Part shown: one piece after another, positions 29,332-37,630 of the stretch
Position numbering within the stretch: position 1 is the stretch's first letter
Layout of the letters: every line of letters begins with the position of its first letter
Assembly (NCBI RefSeq): GCF_034933565.1
Contig: NZ_JAYFNG010000026.1
Span: forward strand, 1-64,000
Direction of reading: 5' to 3'
From: Raineyella sp034933565
Lineage (GTDB): Bacteria > Actinomycetota > Actinomycetes > Propionibacteriales > Propionibacteriaceae
Length of the DNA stretch: 64,000 nt
Program-made: the position numbers and the translations under genes
Notes under the pieces: model-generated
Seen by the model: the letters and a program-made list of their open reading frames with translations, nothing else
What the model was told of the DNA's origin: nothing
Databases searched by the model: none

Positions 29332-30552
29332 TCAGGCCCGGACGGCGCGCAGCTCGGGGTGGGCGGCGTAGTAGTCGACGGCCCTGTGATAGACGTCGAC
29401 CGTCTCGCGGGCGATCTTCTCCCAGGAGAAGACGTCCACCGCCCGCTGGCGGCCGGCCTTGCCCATCGCCTCGGCGCGGGCGGGGTCCCGCACCAGCTCG
29501 TTGAGCTTCGCCGCGAACTCGGTCTCGAAGTTCTTCACGTACGCGGGGTCGTCCGCCTTCGCCGGATCGTACGGCACCAGCAGGCCGGTCCGGCCGTCCT
29601 CGACGACCTCCGGGATGCCGCCGACGGCACTGGCCACCACGGCCGTCTCGGAGGCCATCGCCTCGAGGTTCACGATGCCCAGCGGCTCGTAGATCGACGG
29701 GCAGGCGAACACGGTGGCGTGCGCCAGCACCTGGCGTACGCTCGGGCGCGGCAGCATCTCCTGCACCCAGGTCACCCCGCCGCCGCGGGACTCCTTGAGG
29801 TGGCCGAAGGCCTCGTTGAACTCCGCGGCGATCTCCGGGGTGTCCGGGGCGCCGGCGAGCAGCAGCAGCTGGGTGCCCGGATCGAGCTGCTCCGCCGCCC
29901 GGACCAGGTGCACGAGCCCCTTCTGCCGGGTGATCCGGCCGACGAAGGCCACGTACGGGCGGGACAGGTCGATGCCGAGCCCCTCGACGACGTCGGTGTT
30001 CGGGTCGGGGGTGAACTCTTCGGGGTCGATGCCGTTGAGCACCACATGGACCTTCTCGGGGTCCAGCTCGGGGTAGGCCTCGAGGATCGACGTCCGCATG
30101 CCGTTCGACACGGCGATCACCGCGGCGGCGCCGTTGTAGGCGGTGCGCTCGGCCCAGGACGACAGGTTGTAGCCGCCGCCGAGCTGTTCCTTCTTCCACG
30201 GGCGGTCCGGCTCGAGGGAGTGGGCGGAGACGACGTGGGGGATCTCGCGGAAGATGCCGCCCAGGTGGCCGGCCAGGTTCGCGTACCAGGTGTGCGAGTG
30301 CACCAGGTCCAGCCCGTCCGGCAGCGCGGCGACCATCGACAGATCGGCGCCGAAGACCCGCAGGGCGGCGTTGGCCCCGGCGGGGTAGTCCTCGGCGTGC
30401 GCGGTGGCACCCTCCCGGGGCGCTCCCATGCACTGGACGTCGACGTCGATGAACTTGCGCAGCTGCGGGACGAGCTGTTGGACGTGGACGCCCGCGCCCC
30501 CGTAGATGGTCGGCGGATACTCCCGGGTCAGGACCGAAACACTCAGGCTCAT
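29332..30552 (-). CDS. glgA: Glycogen synthase / alpha-maltose-1-phosphate synthase, actinobacterial GT4
   Basis: 406-residue GT-B glycosyltransferase of the corynebacterial GlgA type; the M. tuberculosis counterpart (Rv1212c, GlgM) makes maltose 1-phosphate from ADP-glucose. N-terminal Rossmann domain has LTREYPPTIYGGAGVHV with the acceptor/donor loop YGGAG; the C-terminal donor domain has FVGRITRQKGL and the E-x7-E motif SIYEPLGIVNLEAMA. Divergent from glgC, which supplies ADP-glucose, 108 bp apart. Start ATG 30552; no clear Shine-Dalgarno. Confidence 0.93.
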   Translation of the reverse strand: MSLSVSVLTREYPPTIYGGAGVHVQQLVPQLRKFIDVDVQCMGAPREGATAHAEDYPAGANAALRVFGADLSMVAALPDGLDLVHSHTWYANLAGHLGGIFREIPHVVSAHSLEPDRPWKKEQLGGGYNLSSWAERTAYNGAAAVIAVSNGMRTSILEAYPELDPEKVHVVLNGIDPEEFTPDPNTDVVEGLGIDLSRPYVAFVGRITRQKGLVHLVRAAEQLDPGTQLLLLAGAPDTPEIAAEFNEAFGHLKESRGGGVTWVQEMLPRPSVRQVLAHATVFACPSIYEPLGIVNLEAMASETAVVASAVGGIPEVVEDGRTGLLVPYDPAKADDPAYVKNFETEFAAKLNELVRDPARAEAMGKAGRQRAVDVFSWEKIARETVDVYHRAVDYYAAHPELRAVRA

Positions 30553-30625
30553 GGAAGGATGCTCGCACAATGCTGGCCCGGAGTTCTGCGGGGGTGATAC
30601 TTCCCTGACAGTCTCGGCAAACCGC

Positions 30626-30654
30626 TTGTCCGCGGCCTGTCGGGGCCATAGGTT
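30626..30654 (+). promoter_or_regulatory. Promoter of glgC with -35 and -10
   Basis: TTGTCC (30626-30631), 17-base spacer, TAGGTT (30649-30654), then six bases to the glgC ATG. The only leaderless-type promoter here with a recognisable -35. Confidence 0.65.
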
Positions 30655-30660
30655 CGGGGC

Positions 30661-31887
30661 ATGACGTCCCGCCCCAAGGTCCTGTCCATCGTCCTTGCCG
30701 GTGGTGAGGGCAAACGACTGATGCCCCTCACCCTTGACCGTGCCAAGCCGGCCGTCCCCTTCGGGGGGACGTTGCGACTGATCGACTTCGTGCTGTCGAA
30801 CATGGTCAACTCGGGCCTGCTCCAGGTCGCGGTGCTGACCCAGTACAAGTCGCACTCGCTGGACCGTCACATCACCTTGACCTGGCGGATGTCCCAGATG
30901 CTCGGCAACTTCATCACCCCGGTGCCGGCCCAGCAGCGGCTCGGACCGCACTGGTACCAGGGCAGCGCGGACGCCATCTACCAGTCGATGAACCTGATCA
31001 AGGACGCCAAGCCGGACTACGTCGTGGTCTTCGGCGCGGACAACATCTATCGGATGGACATCCGTCAGATGCTCGACGCGCACATCGACTCGGGGCTCGG
31101 GGCGACCGTGGCAGGCATCCGCGTCCCCCGGGCGGAGGCGAGCGCGTTCGGCATCATCGATGCCGGGGCGGACAACAAGATCCACCAGTTCCTGGAGAAG
31201 CCGGCCGATCCGCCCGGCCTGCCGGACAGCCCCGACGAGTCGTACGCCTCGATGGGCAACTACATCTTCGACAAGGACGCCCTGGTGGCCGCGCTCGAGG
31301 CGGACGCGGCCGACGAGAACGCCCGCCACGACATGGGCGGGGACATCATCCCGGCGTTCGTCTCCCGGGGCGAGGCGCAGGTCTACGACTTCACCGACAA
31401 TGCGGTGCCCGGTGCCACCGAGGAGGACCGCAACTACTGGCGTGACGTGGGCACCATCGACGCGTTCTTCGACGCGCACATGGACCTGGTCGCGGTGAAG
31501 CCGAACTTCAACCTCTACAACGACGACTGGCCGATCTTCAGCTTCCAGCGTCAGCTGCCGGGCGCCAAGTTCACCCTGCGCGGCACCGCCGAGGACTCCA
31601 TCGTGTCGGCCGGCTGCATCATCTCCGGCGGCGACGTCGACTCCTCCGTCCTGTCGCCGAAGGTCAGGGTCGACAAGTGGGCCAAGGTCGAGCAGTCGAT
31701 CCTGATGGACAACGCCCAGGTCGGCCGCAACGCCGTCGTCCGCCGGGCGATCCTGGACAAGAACGTCATCATCGAGCGCGGCGCCGAGGTCGGTGTCGAC
31801 CACGAGGCCGACCGGGCGCGCGGCTTCACCGTGTCCGCCGGCGGGATCACCGTCGTGCCGAAGGACTTCGTGGTCAAGGCGGTCTGA
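30661..31887 (+). CDS. glgC: Glucose-1-phosphate adenylyltransferase
   Basis: 408-residue ADP-glucose pyrophosphorylase, feeding glycogen (or maltose-1-phosphate) synthesis. Nucleotide site LAGGEGKRLMPLTLDRAKPA (residues 11-30), GTADAIYQ represented by QGSADAIYQSM, the sugar-phosphate region and LEKPADPP, followed by a C-terminal left-handed beta-helix (DNAQVGRNAVVRRAILDKN) carrying the allosteric site. Start ATG 30661 coincides with the predicted transcription start. Ended by a 20-bp hairpin shared with the convergent methyltransferase gene. Confidence 0.96.
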   Translation: MTSRPKVLSIVLAGGEGKRLMPLTLDRAKPAVPFGGTLRLIDFVLSNMVNSGLLQVAVLTQYKSHSLDRHITLTWRMSQMLGNFITPVPAQQRLGPHWYQGSADAIYQSMNLIKDAKPDYVVVFGADNIYRMDIRQMLDAHIDSGLGATVAGIRVPRAEASAFGIIDAGADNKIHQFLEKPADPPGLPDSPDESYASMGNYIFDKDALVAALEADAADENARHDMGGDIIPAFVSRGEAQVYDFTDNAVPGATEEDRNYWRDVGTIDAFFDAHMDLVAVKPNFNLYNDDWPIFSFQRQLPGAKFTLRGTAEDSIVSAGCIISGGDVDSSVLSPKVRVDKWAKVEQSILMDNAQVGRNAVVRRAILDKNVIIERGAEVGVDHEADRARGFTVSAGGITVVPKDFVVKAV

Positions 31888-31924
31888 CCACCGCCGTACG
31901 ACACTCGGGAGATCCGACACTCGG

Positions 31925-31968
31925 GACATGCGAAGGCCCCACCCGCACGGGTGGGGCCTTCGCATGTC
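31925..31968. terminator. Bidirectional 20-bp stem terminator
   Basis: Perfect 20-bp arms 31925-31944 and 31949-31968 (GACATGCGAAGG ... CCTTCGCATGTC) with loop GCAC, between convergent glgC and O-methyltransferase genes. Serves both strands. Confidence 0.85.
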
Positions 31969-31972
31969 GTGG

Positions 31973-32036
31973 CGGGGTCAGGAGGCCCGGCGAGGCCACC
32001 GGGTCGGGGTCAGGAGGCCCGGCGGGAGGCCACCAG
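31973..32036. repeat. 32-bp direct duplication over the methyltransferase stop
   Basis: CGGGGTCAGGAGGCCCGGCG at 31973-31992 and 32005-32024; both are followed by AGGCCACC. The right copy contains the real stop (TGA on the minus strand, 32010-32012), the left copy a second in the same relative place. Confidence 0.8.
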
Positions 32037-32849
32037 CAGGCCGTTGCCGACCGGCAGCAGGGCCGGGACCCAGGCGTCCTCCATCGCGGCGACGCCCTCG
32101 AGGGCCTCGCGGATGACGATCGTCTCGTTGTCCTCGTTGTCGGGGTCGGCCACGAGGTTGTGCCAGAGGGCGTTGTTGAGGACCAGGACGCCGTCGGGGC
32201 GCAGCAGCCGCTGGGCCTGCTCGATGTACTCACCGCAGTCGAGCATGTCGCCGTCGACGAACACCAGGTCGTACGCGGCGTCGGAGAGCTTCGGCATCAC
32301 GGTCAGGGCGTCCCCGGCGATCAGCCGGAAGCGGTTCGACGGCACGCCGGCCTCGCGGAACACCTCGCGGGCGACCCGCTGCACCTCGCTGTCCGCGTCG
32401 ATGCTGGTCAGCACGCCCTCGGGCACCATGCCGGCGAACAGCGCCAGTCCGGACACCCCGGTGCCGGAGCCGATCTCCACCACCGAGCGGGCGTGGATCG
32501 AGCGGGCGAGGAACGTCAGGGTGGTCGCGACCCCGTGGGTGATCGGCTCGGCGCCCATCCGCTCGGCGGCCTCCCGGGCCCGCCCCGCCTCGTGGCGTTC
32601 ATGGCGATAGCGCTCGGCGTACGCCCAGGTCCTCTCATCGGGGGCCGGGCGCGGCGCGTCCGGCGACGGCCCGGTGGACGCGGCGGCGGGCGGTGCCGGT
32701 TCGACCACCGGCGGGGTGTCCGGTGTCGTGGGGGAGAAGATGTCGTGCATCCGGTCCGAGCTCGCGGTCTTCCGGGCGCCGCCGGCGGCGGCCTTCTTGG
32801 CCGTCGGACCCGCGGCGGCAGCCTTCTGGGTGGTCTTGCGAGTGGTCAC
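32010..32849 (-). CDS. SAM-dependent O-methyltransferase
   Basis: 279-residue class I methyltransferase of the family-3 O-methyltransferase type (Rv1220c-like). The first 75 residues are a Lys/Ala- and Pro-rich disordered extension (TTRKTTQKAAAAGPTAKKAA). The core has SVVEIGSGTGVSGLALFAGM (motif I), SIDADSE (motif II), DLVFVDGDMLDCGEYIEQA and RPDGVLVLNNALW. Substrate unknown. GTG 32849 has TAGGCT six bases upstream and no Shine-Dalgarno. In relatives sigE and rseA lie next to it; here dapA does. Confidence 0.87.
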   Translation of the reverse strand: MTTRKTTQKAAAAGPTAKKAAAGGARKTASSDRMHDIFSPTTPDTPPVVEPAPPAAASTGPSPDAPRPAPDERTWAYAERYRHERHEAGRAREAAERMGAEPITHGVATTLTFLARSIHARSVVEIGSGTGVSGLALFAGMVPEGVLTSIDADSEVQRVAREVFREAGVPSNRFRLIAGDALTVMPKLSDAAYDLVFVDGDMLDCGEYIEQAQRLLRPDGVLVLNNALWHNLVADPDNEDNETIVIREALEGVAAMEDAWVPALLPVGNGLLVASRRAS

Positions 32850-32855
32850 GGGGTC

Positions 32856-32861
32856 AGCCTA
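32856..32861 (-). promoter_or_regulatory. -10 box of the O-methyltransferase gene
   Basis: TAGGCT on the minus strand, six bases before GTG 32849; leaderless geometry. Confidence 0.5.
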
Positions 32862-32961
32862 ACCAATGAGTGGCGGCGCGGAAGGGGGACGCGCGCCCCG
32901 GTGACGCACCGGTCCGGGCGGGCGGTGTGAGCGCCGGCACCTCTTTCCCCGCCGGTGGTCA

Positions 32962-32967
32962 TAGAAT
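32962..32967 (+). promoter_or_regulatory. -10 box of dapA, leaderless geometry
   Basis: TAGAAT six bases before ATG 32974; no Shine-Dalgarno. Confidence 0.55.
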
Positions 32968-32973
32968 CGCGCC

Positions 32974-33879
32974 ATGACCGACCCCACGCACACTGCCACG
33001 GAGCCGCCCTTCGGCCGGCTGCTGACCGCCATGGTGACGCCGTTCGATGAGAAGGGTGAGCTGGACCTGGCGACCGCCCGGGCGCTCGCCGCCCATCTGG
33101 TGGACGATCTGCGCCACGACGGTCTGGTCATCAACGGCACCACCGGGGAGGCTCCGACGACCTCCGACGAGGAGAAGGCGGCCCTGGTCGCGGCTGTCGT
33201 CGACGAGGTCGGGGACCGGGCGCACATCGTCGCCGGGGTCGGCACCAATTCCACCCGGCACACCTGCGAGCTGGCCCGGCAGGCGGCCGGTGCCGGCGCC
33301 GACGGTCTGCTCGTCGTCACCCCGTACTACTCCCGTCCCCCGCAGGAGGGGCTGCTGGCCCATTTCCGGGCTGCGGCCGACGCCACCGACCTGCCGGTGA
33401 TCGTCTACGACATCCCGAGCCGGGCCGGCATCCCGGTGCAGACCGAGACGATGCTCGCGCTCGCCGAGCACCCGCGCATCGTGGCGGTGAAGGACGCCAA
33501 GGGTCAGATCGTCGAGTCGGCGAAGGTCATCGCCGCCACCGACCTGGCCTACTACGCCGGTGACGACGCGATCACCCTCCCGTTGCTGTCGGTCGGTGGC
33601 GTGGGCCTGGTCGGGACCTCCACCCACTTCACCGGTCTGCTCGCTCGGCAGATCATCGATGCCTGGGTGGCCGGCGACGCCGCCACCGCGCTGGCGCTCA
33701 ACCAGCGCGCCCTGCCCGTCTTCACCGGGGTGTTCGCCGCCCAGGGCTGCAGCATGGTCAAGGCGACCCTCGCCCGCCAGGGTCGTCCCGCGGGCGACCT
33801 GCGGGCCCCCCAGCTGCTCCCGGCCGACGACGTCGTCGACGCGTACGTCGACAAGCTCCGGGCCGTCGACCTGTTCTGA
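32974..33879 (+). CDS. dapA: 4-hydroxy-tetrahydrodipicolinate synthase
   Basis: Condenses pyruvate with aspartate semialdehyde, the branch point to lysine and diaminopimelate. 301-residue TIM barrel. Schiff-base Lys173 lies in RIVAVKDAKG; Tyr145 (VIVYDIPSR), Thr56/Thr57 (INGTTGEAPT) and Tyr119 (TPYYSRPPQEG) complete the active site. No feedback-resistance or truncation is evident. It is the first gene of a run with htrA (9-bp gap) and tatB, an unusual position for dapA; a paralogue elsewhere in the genome cannot be excluded. Confidence 0.94.
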   Translation: MTDPTHTATEPPFGRLLTAMVTPFDEKGELDLATARALAAHLVDDLRHDGLVINGTTGEAPTTSDEEKAALVAAVVDEVGDRAHIVAGVGTNSTRHTCELARQAAGAGADGLLVVTPYYSRPPQEGLLAHFRAAADATDLPVIVYDIPSRAGIPVQTETMLALAEHPRIVAVKDAKGQIVESAKVIAATDLAYYAGDDAITLPLLSVGGVGLVGTSTHFTGLLARQIIDAWVAGDAATALALNQRALPVFTGVFAAQGCSMVKATLARQGRPAGDLRAPQLLPADDVVDAYVDKLRAVDLF

Positions 33880-33888
33880 CCCGGGACC

Positions 33889-35208
33889 GTGACCCCGTCC
33901 GAGGCCGGTGGCGGTGTCCCGCCCCTCGAGCCGGCCACCGATCCGGCCCGTGATCCACGCCACGCCGACATCAGTGCTGTCACCGCCGGTGACGCCACGC
34001 GCGGTGACGGTGTTCATGGTGGCGAGACGCACGGTGGCGGGCGGGGTGGCACCCGTGCCGGGACCCTTGTCCTCGCCGCGGTGATCGCGGTGGCCGTCGG
34101 CGGGCCGGCCGGATACGCCGGGGCCCGGCTCGGCGCGGCGCCGACACCGGTGGCCTCGGCCTCCGCTCCTGCGACCGCGGCGCCGACCGGACGGGTCTCC
34201 GCCCTGCCCGGTGTGCCGGGTCCCTCGACCGGCACGACGAGCGACCGGGCCCTCGTCCAGGACACCAGCCCGGGCCCGACGACCCTCGACGTCGCGGCCA
34301 TCGCCCCCGCGGCGCTGCGGGCCACGGTGGCGATCCGGGCCACCGGCTCGGGTGGGGAGGGGAGCGGCTCCGGGATCGTGCTGCCCGGCGGGCGGGTGGT
34401 GACGAACAACCACGTCATCGCCACGGCCGATCCCGGCGGTCGGATCGAGGTCACCATCGGCGACGGTCGGCGGACGACGGCGACCCTCCTCGGCGCCAGC
34501 CGTGCGTACGACCTCGCCGTCCTGGGGGTGGATCTCTCCGGGTTCGGCGATGCGGTCGCGCCGGCGCGCCTGGGCACCTCCGCCGGGCTCGGCGTCGGCC
34601 GCCCGGTGGTCACCGTCGGCGCTCCGTACGGGCTGCAGGGGACGATCACCGCCGGCATCGTCTCGGCGCTGGACCGGCCGATGCAGGTCACCGGCCACAG
34701 CGACACCGCCAACGCGCCGACGGCATACATCAACGCCATCCAGACCGACGCCCCGATCAACCCGGGCAACTCCGGCGGCCCGCTCTATGACGCCGGCGGA
34801 CGGGTGGTCGGCATCAACTCGGCCATCCTCACCGCCGCCGGTGCGCCGGCGCGCAGCGGGAGCGTGGGCCTGGGGTTCGCCATCCCGCTGGACGAGGCAC
34901 TGCCGATCATCGAGGCACTCACCACCGAGGGCAAGGTCTCGTATCCGGTCTTCGGTGCCGCGGCCGAGGCGACCGCCGACGGGGTCGGCGTCCGACTCAG
35001 CGCCGTGGACACCGGCGGACCGGCCGCGGCCGCCGGGCTGCGGGCCGGGGACGTCGTCACCCGGCTCGGTGGGGTACGGGTGGAGGACGGCACCGGACTG
35101 ATCGTCCAGGTGCGTCGGCACCGACCCGGCGAGGAGCTCGCGGTGGAGTACCTGCGCGACGGTTCCGTCCGTCAGGCCCTCGTGACCCTTTCAGGCAAGG
35201 TCGGATAG
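33889..35208 (+). CDS. htrA: HtrA-like serine protease with PDZ domain
   Basis: 439-residue membrane-anchored S1C protease of envelope quality control. A 55-residue cytoplasmic segment rich in Gly/His/Asp, one membrane helix (about 59-81), a Pro/Ser/Thr linker, then the protease domain with His175 (TNNHVIA), Asp208 (AYDLAVL) and Ser295 (NPGNSGGPL), and a PDZ domain (about 345-430, GPAAAAGLRAGDVVTRLGG). Start GTG 33889, 9 bp after dapA, has no strong Shine-Dalgarno and is probably coupled. Followed at 10 bp by tatB, the conserved htrA-tatB pair of actinobacteria. Confidence 0.92.
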   Translation: MTPSEAGGGVPPLEPATDPARDPRHADISAVTAGDATRGDGVHGGETHGGGRGGTRAGTLVLAAVIAVAVGGPAGYAGARLGAAPTPVASASAPATAAPTGRVSALPGVPGPSTGTTSDRALVQDTSPGPTTLDVAAIAPAALRATVAIRATGSGGEGSGSGIVLPGGRVVTNNHVIATADPGGRIEVTIGDGRRTTATLLGASRAYDLAVLGVDLSGFGDAVAPARLGTSAGLGVGRPVVTVGAPYGLQGTITAGIVSALDRPMQVTGHSDTANAPTAYINAIQTDAPINPGNSGGPLYDAGGRVVGINSAILTAAGAPARSGSVGLGFAIPLDEALPIIEALTTEGKVSYPVFGAAAEATADGVGVRLSAVDTGGPAAAAGLRAGDVVTRLGGVRVEDGTGLIVQVRRHRPGEELAVEYLRDGSVRQALVTLSGKVG

Positions 35209-35211
35209 GTT
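35206..35211 (+). promoter_or_regulatory. -10 box of tatB inside the htrA 3' end
   Basis: TAGGTT seven bases before GTG 35219, overlapping the htrA stop. Suggests an internal leaderless promoter in addition to read-through. Confidence 0.5.
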
Positions 35212-35218
35212 AGGGCGC

Positions 35219-35635
35219 GTGTTCGGTCTGGGTGCAGGTGAGATCGCGATCATCGTCGTCCTGGCGGTGATCCTGTGGGGTCCCGACAAGCTCCCTGAAC
35301 TCGCCCGCAAGACCGCCCGGCTGGTCCGTTTCTTCCGCCAGGTCGCCAACGACGCCCAGGTCACCGTCCGCAACGAACTGGGGCCCGGTTTCGAGGACTT
35401 CGACATCACCGACCCCAAGGGCTCGGTGCGCCGCTACGTGATGAAGCAGGGCGGGCTGGACGGGGTCGACGACCTGGTGAAGACCCTGCGCGACGCGTCC
35501 GCCGAGCTCGACGAGGCCGCGTCCGACCTGCGACGCAGCATCGACACCGACGGTGACGGCGTGATCAGCCCGGAGGAGGCCAGCGCCGCCGGGATCCCGA
35601 TCCCCGCCGCGCCGTTCGACGCCGAGGCCACCTGA
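35219..35635 (+). CDS. tatB: Sec-independent translocase protein TatB, with EF-hand-like tail
   Basis: 138-residue component of the twin-arginine export complex. One N-terminal membrane helix (MFGLGAGEIAIIVVLAVILW) with the family Glu8 and GPDKLPELAR hinge, then an amphipathic helix and a charged cytoplasmic tail. Residues 109-120 (DTDGDGVISPEE) match the 12-residue EF-hand calcium loop exactly (D1, D3, D5, G6, I8, E12), preceded by a helix; only one such loop is present. Such a motif is not a usual TatB feature. Follows htrA by 10 bp. Confidence 0.92.
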   Translation: MFGLGAGEIAIIVVLAVILWGPDKLPELARKTARLVRFFRQVANDAQVTVRNELGPGFEDFDITDPKGSVRRYVMKQGGLDGVDDLVKTLRDASAELDEAASDLRRSIDTDGDGVISPEEASAAGIPIPAAPFDAEAT

Positions 35636-35674
35636 ATTTACAGTGCAGGACGTTAGTTGTGAGCGGCTGGCGGG

Positions 35675-36136
35675 TCAGGGGAGCTTTTCCAGGATGCGGC
35701 GCAGTGCGGTCGCATCTTCTGGGCCCAAGTACTTGGTCCATGTCTTCTCGATCGCCACATAGATGCGCTGGACTTCGGCCTGCGCCGCTTCTCCGCGTTC
35801 CGTCAGCGCAAGAATGCGAGCCCGCTGATCCTGTGGGTCAGGAGCCGATGTGATGTAGCCGCGCTTCTCGAGTTGGGCGATCTGCAGGCTCACCGCCTGT
35901 TTGCTGACTCCACAGGAGCCGATGAACTGGCTTGCGCGCTGTGGCCCACCTTGGAGGAAGCGCAGCACGTTGGCCGAGTGTGCGAGGGAGAGATCCGCGA
36001 AGTCGGACGTGGCGATGCGCTCCTCGAATTCTGCGACGAACAGCATCTCGGCGTGACGCAGCACTGCAGACAGCGGGCGCTTGCCGGGTACACCTAGGGG
36101 CTTCTGCTCGTCAACCACAGGCTCCACCCTACCCAT
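35675..36136 (-). CDS. MarR-family transcriptional regulator
   Basis: 153-residue winged-helix regulator: VSKQAVSLQIAQLEKRGYI is the recognition helix region and DPQDQRARILALTERG the wing. The frame opens at 36259, but upstream residues lack similarity; ATG 36136 is used, without strong support from a ribosome site. It is divergent from the MFS gene, and two matching inverted repeats lie between them (36254 and 36292), so it likely represses the transporter, the esterase and perhaps itself. Base composition is clearly less GC-rich than neighbours. Confidence 0.85.
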   Translation of the reverse strand: MGRVEPVVDEQKPLGVPGKRPLSAVLRHAEMLFVAEFEERIATSDFADLSLAHSANVLRFLQGGPQRASQFIGSCGVSKQAVSLQIAQLEKRGYITSAPDPQDQRARILALTERGEAAQAEVQRIYVAIEKTWTKYLGPEDATALRRILEKLP

Positions 36137-36253
36137 CGGTCGGCGTCTTTCACGCGGCTGATCGGCCACCGCCGGACAGACCGAGGTCACCGTCGGGTGC
36201 GGGGCGGTCCAGGCCTCACGAGTCTTCAGCTCGGTCACCTGGAAGAGAAAATT

Positions 36254-36269
36254 AGTCAATGACTTGACT
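36254..36269. promoter_or_regulatory. Probable MarR operator 1
   Basis: AGTCAA-TGAC-TTGACT, a perfect 6-bp inverted repeat with a 4-base spacer, upstream of the divergent MarR and MFS genes. Confidence 0.7.
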
Positions 36270-36291
36270 TACTGGAGGTGTGTGCACATAC

Positions 36292-36307
36292 TGTCAACAG
36301 GTTGACT
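36292..36307. promoter_or_regulatory. Probable MarR operator 2
   Basis: TGTCAA-CAGG-TTGACT has the same 6-4-6 geometry as operator 1 with one changed base; the two boxes are 38 bp apart. GTCAAC-AG-GTTGAC is also a perfect dyad within it. Confidence 0.7.
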
Positions 36308-36360
36308 ATCAAGGTCCAGCCGAGCAGGCCCTCGATCATCATGAGAGATTCGGAGCACCC

Positions 36361-37582
36361 ATGACCACCACCTCGCCAGTGAAGACCGACGTGAACGATC
36401 AGGGCAGAGTCCTGTCGAGACCGATGTCTGCAGCTTTCCTCTTGGTCACCGTGCTCGTCGTTGCCGCTTCGCTTCGGGCAGCGATCACGTCCGTCGGTCC
36501 GGTGATGGGTCTCATCGCCGCTGACACCCATCACAGTGCATCGTTGCTGGGCCTGCTCGGGGCGATCCCGCTCGCCGCGTTCGCGATCGTGTCACCGCTC
36601 GTGCATCTCCTCGCTCGACGGATGGGGACCGAACGCGCGGTCCTGCTCGCGCTGATCGTGCTCACCGCCGCGACTGTCCTGCGTTCTCTGCCCGGTTGGG
36701 ATGGCTGGTTGTGGGTCGGGACGGCGATCATCGGCAGTGCGATCGCTGTCGGCAACGTGCTGCTCCCCACGATCGTGAAGCGCGACTTCCCGAATCGTGT
36801 CGCCGCGTCCACCGGTGCCTACGTTGCGGTGCTCAGCGGGTTCGCGGCCCTGGCGTCCGGGTTCGCGCTCCCTATCGGCGCGCAGTTCGGTTGGCGGACT
36901 GCCGTGGGCGTCGGGGCGGTCCTCTCGCTGATCGGCGCGATCGTCTGGGCGCCCCGCCTGCGACACAAGCACGCCGAGGCGAGTGCGGTGGCGACACCCT
37001 CGGCCGGGTCCATGTGGCGGTCAGCGGTCGCCTGGCAGGTTGCCCTGTTCTTCGGAGCCCAGATGGCGAACTTCTACCTGCTGATCACGTGGCTGCCGAC
37101 GGTGGAGGTGCACACCGGTCAGAGCCCGATCGCCGGGGGGGTGGCATCTGTTCCTGTTCCAAGCGGCGGGGATCGTCTCCGGGCTGTTGATCCCCTTTGC
37201 GATGCGGGGGCGCGCGGATCTGCGAGCGGTGTCGACCTGGGTCGCCCTGACCATGATCGTGGCCATGACGGGATTGTTCATCGCCCCCGCGCTGGTGCCG
37301 TTGTGGGCGGTCTTCGCCGGAATGAGCGCCGGAGCCGCCCTGGTGGTCGGCCTGACCTTCATCGCGGCACGGGCGAGGAACGGCGCCGACGCGGGCCGTC
37401 TTTCCGGGATGGCTCAGTCCGTGGGGTACGCGTTGGCGATGCTGGGGCCGATCCTCGCCGGGTTCCTGCTGGAGCGGACCGGTGCTTGGCAGGCTCCGGT
37501 GTTGCTCGTGCTGGCTGTGGCCGTGCTGCAGATGATCGTCGGGTGGTTCGCGGGTCGAGACCGGCACACCCACTCCGCGTAA
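36361..37582 (+). pseudogene. CynX/NimT-type MFS transporter with a frameshift
   Basis: A 12-helix MFS transporter of the CynX/NimT type interrupted by one extra base. Frame 1 runs from ATG 36361 (LRAAITSVGPVMGLIAAD, ERAVLLALIVLTAATVLRSL) to HTGQSPIAGG; the remaining helices continue in the next frame as WHLFLFQAAGIVSGLLIPFA to GRDRHTHSA at 37582. The shift falls in the G7 tract 37135-37141; with six Gs the gene would encode 406 residues without a break. It may be a real inactivation, a phase-variable tract or a sequence error. Read in frame 1 alone, translation would continue to 37614 in nonsense. GGAGC precedes the ATG. Confidence 0.82.
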
Positions 37583-37630
37583 CAGATCTCGCTGACGGCA
37601 CCGTCCGCGACTGATGAAAGAAGACCCATT

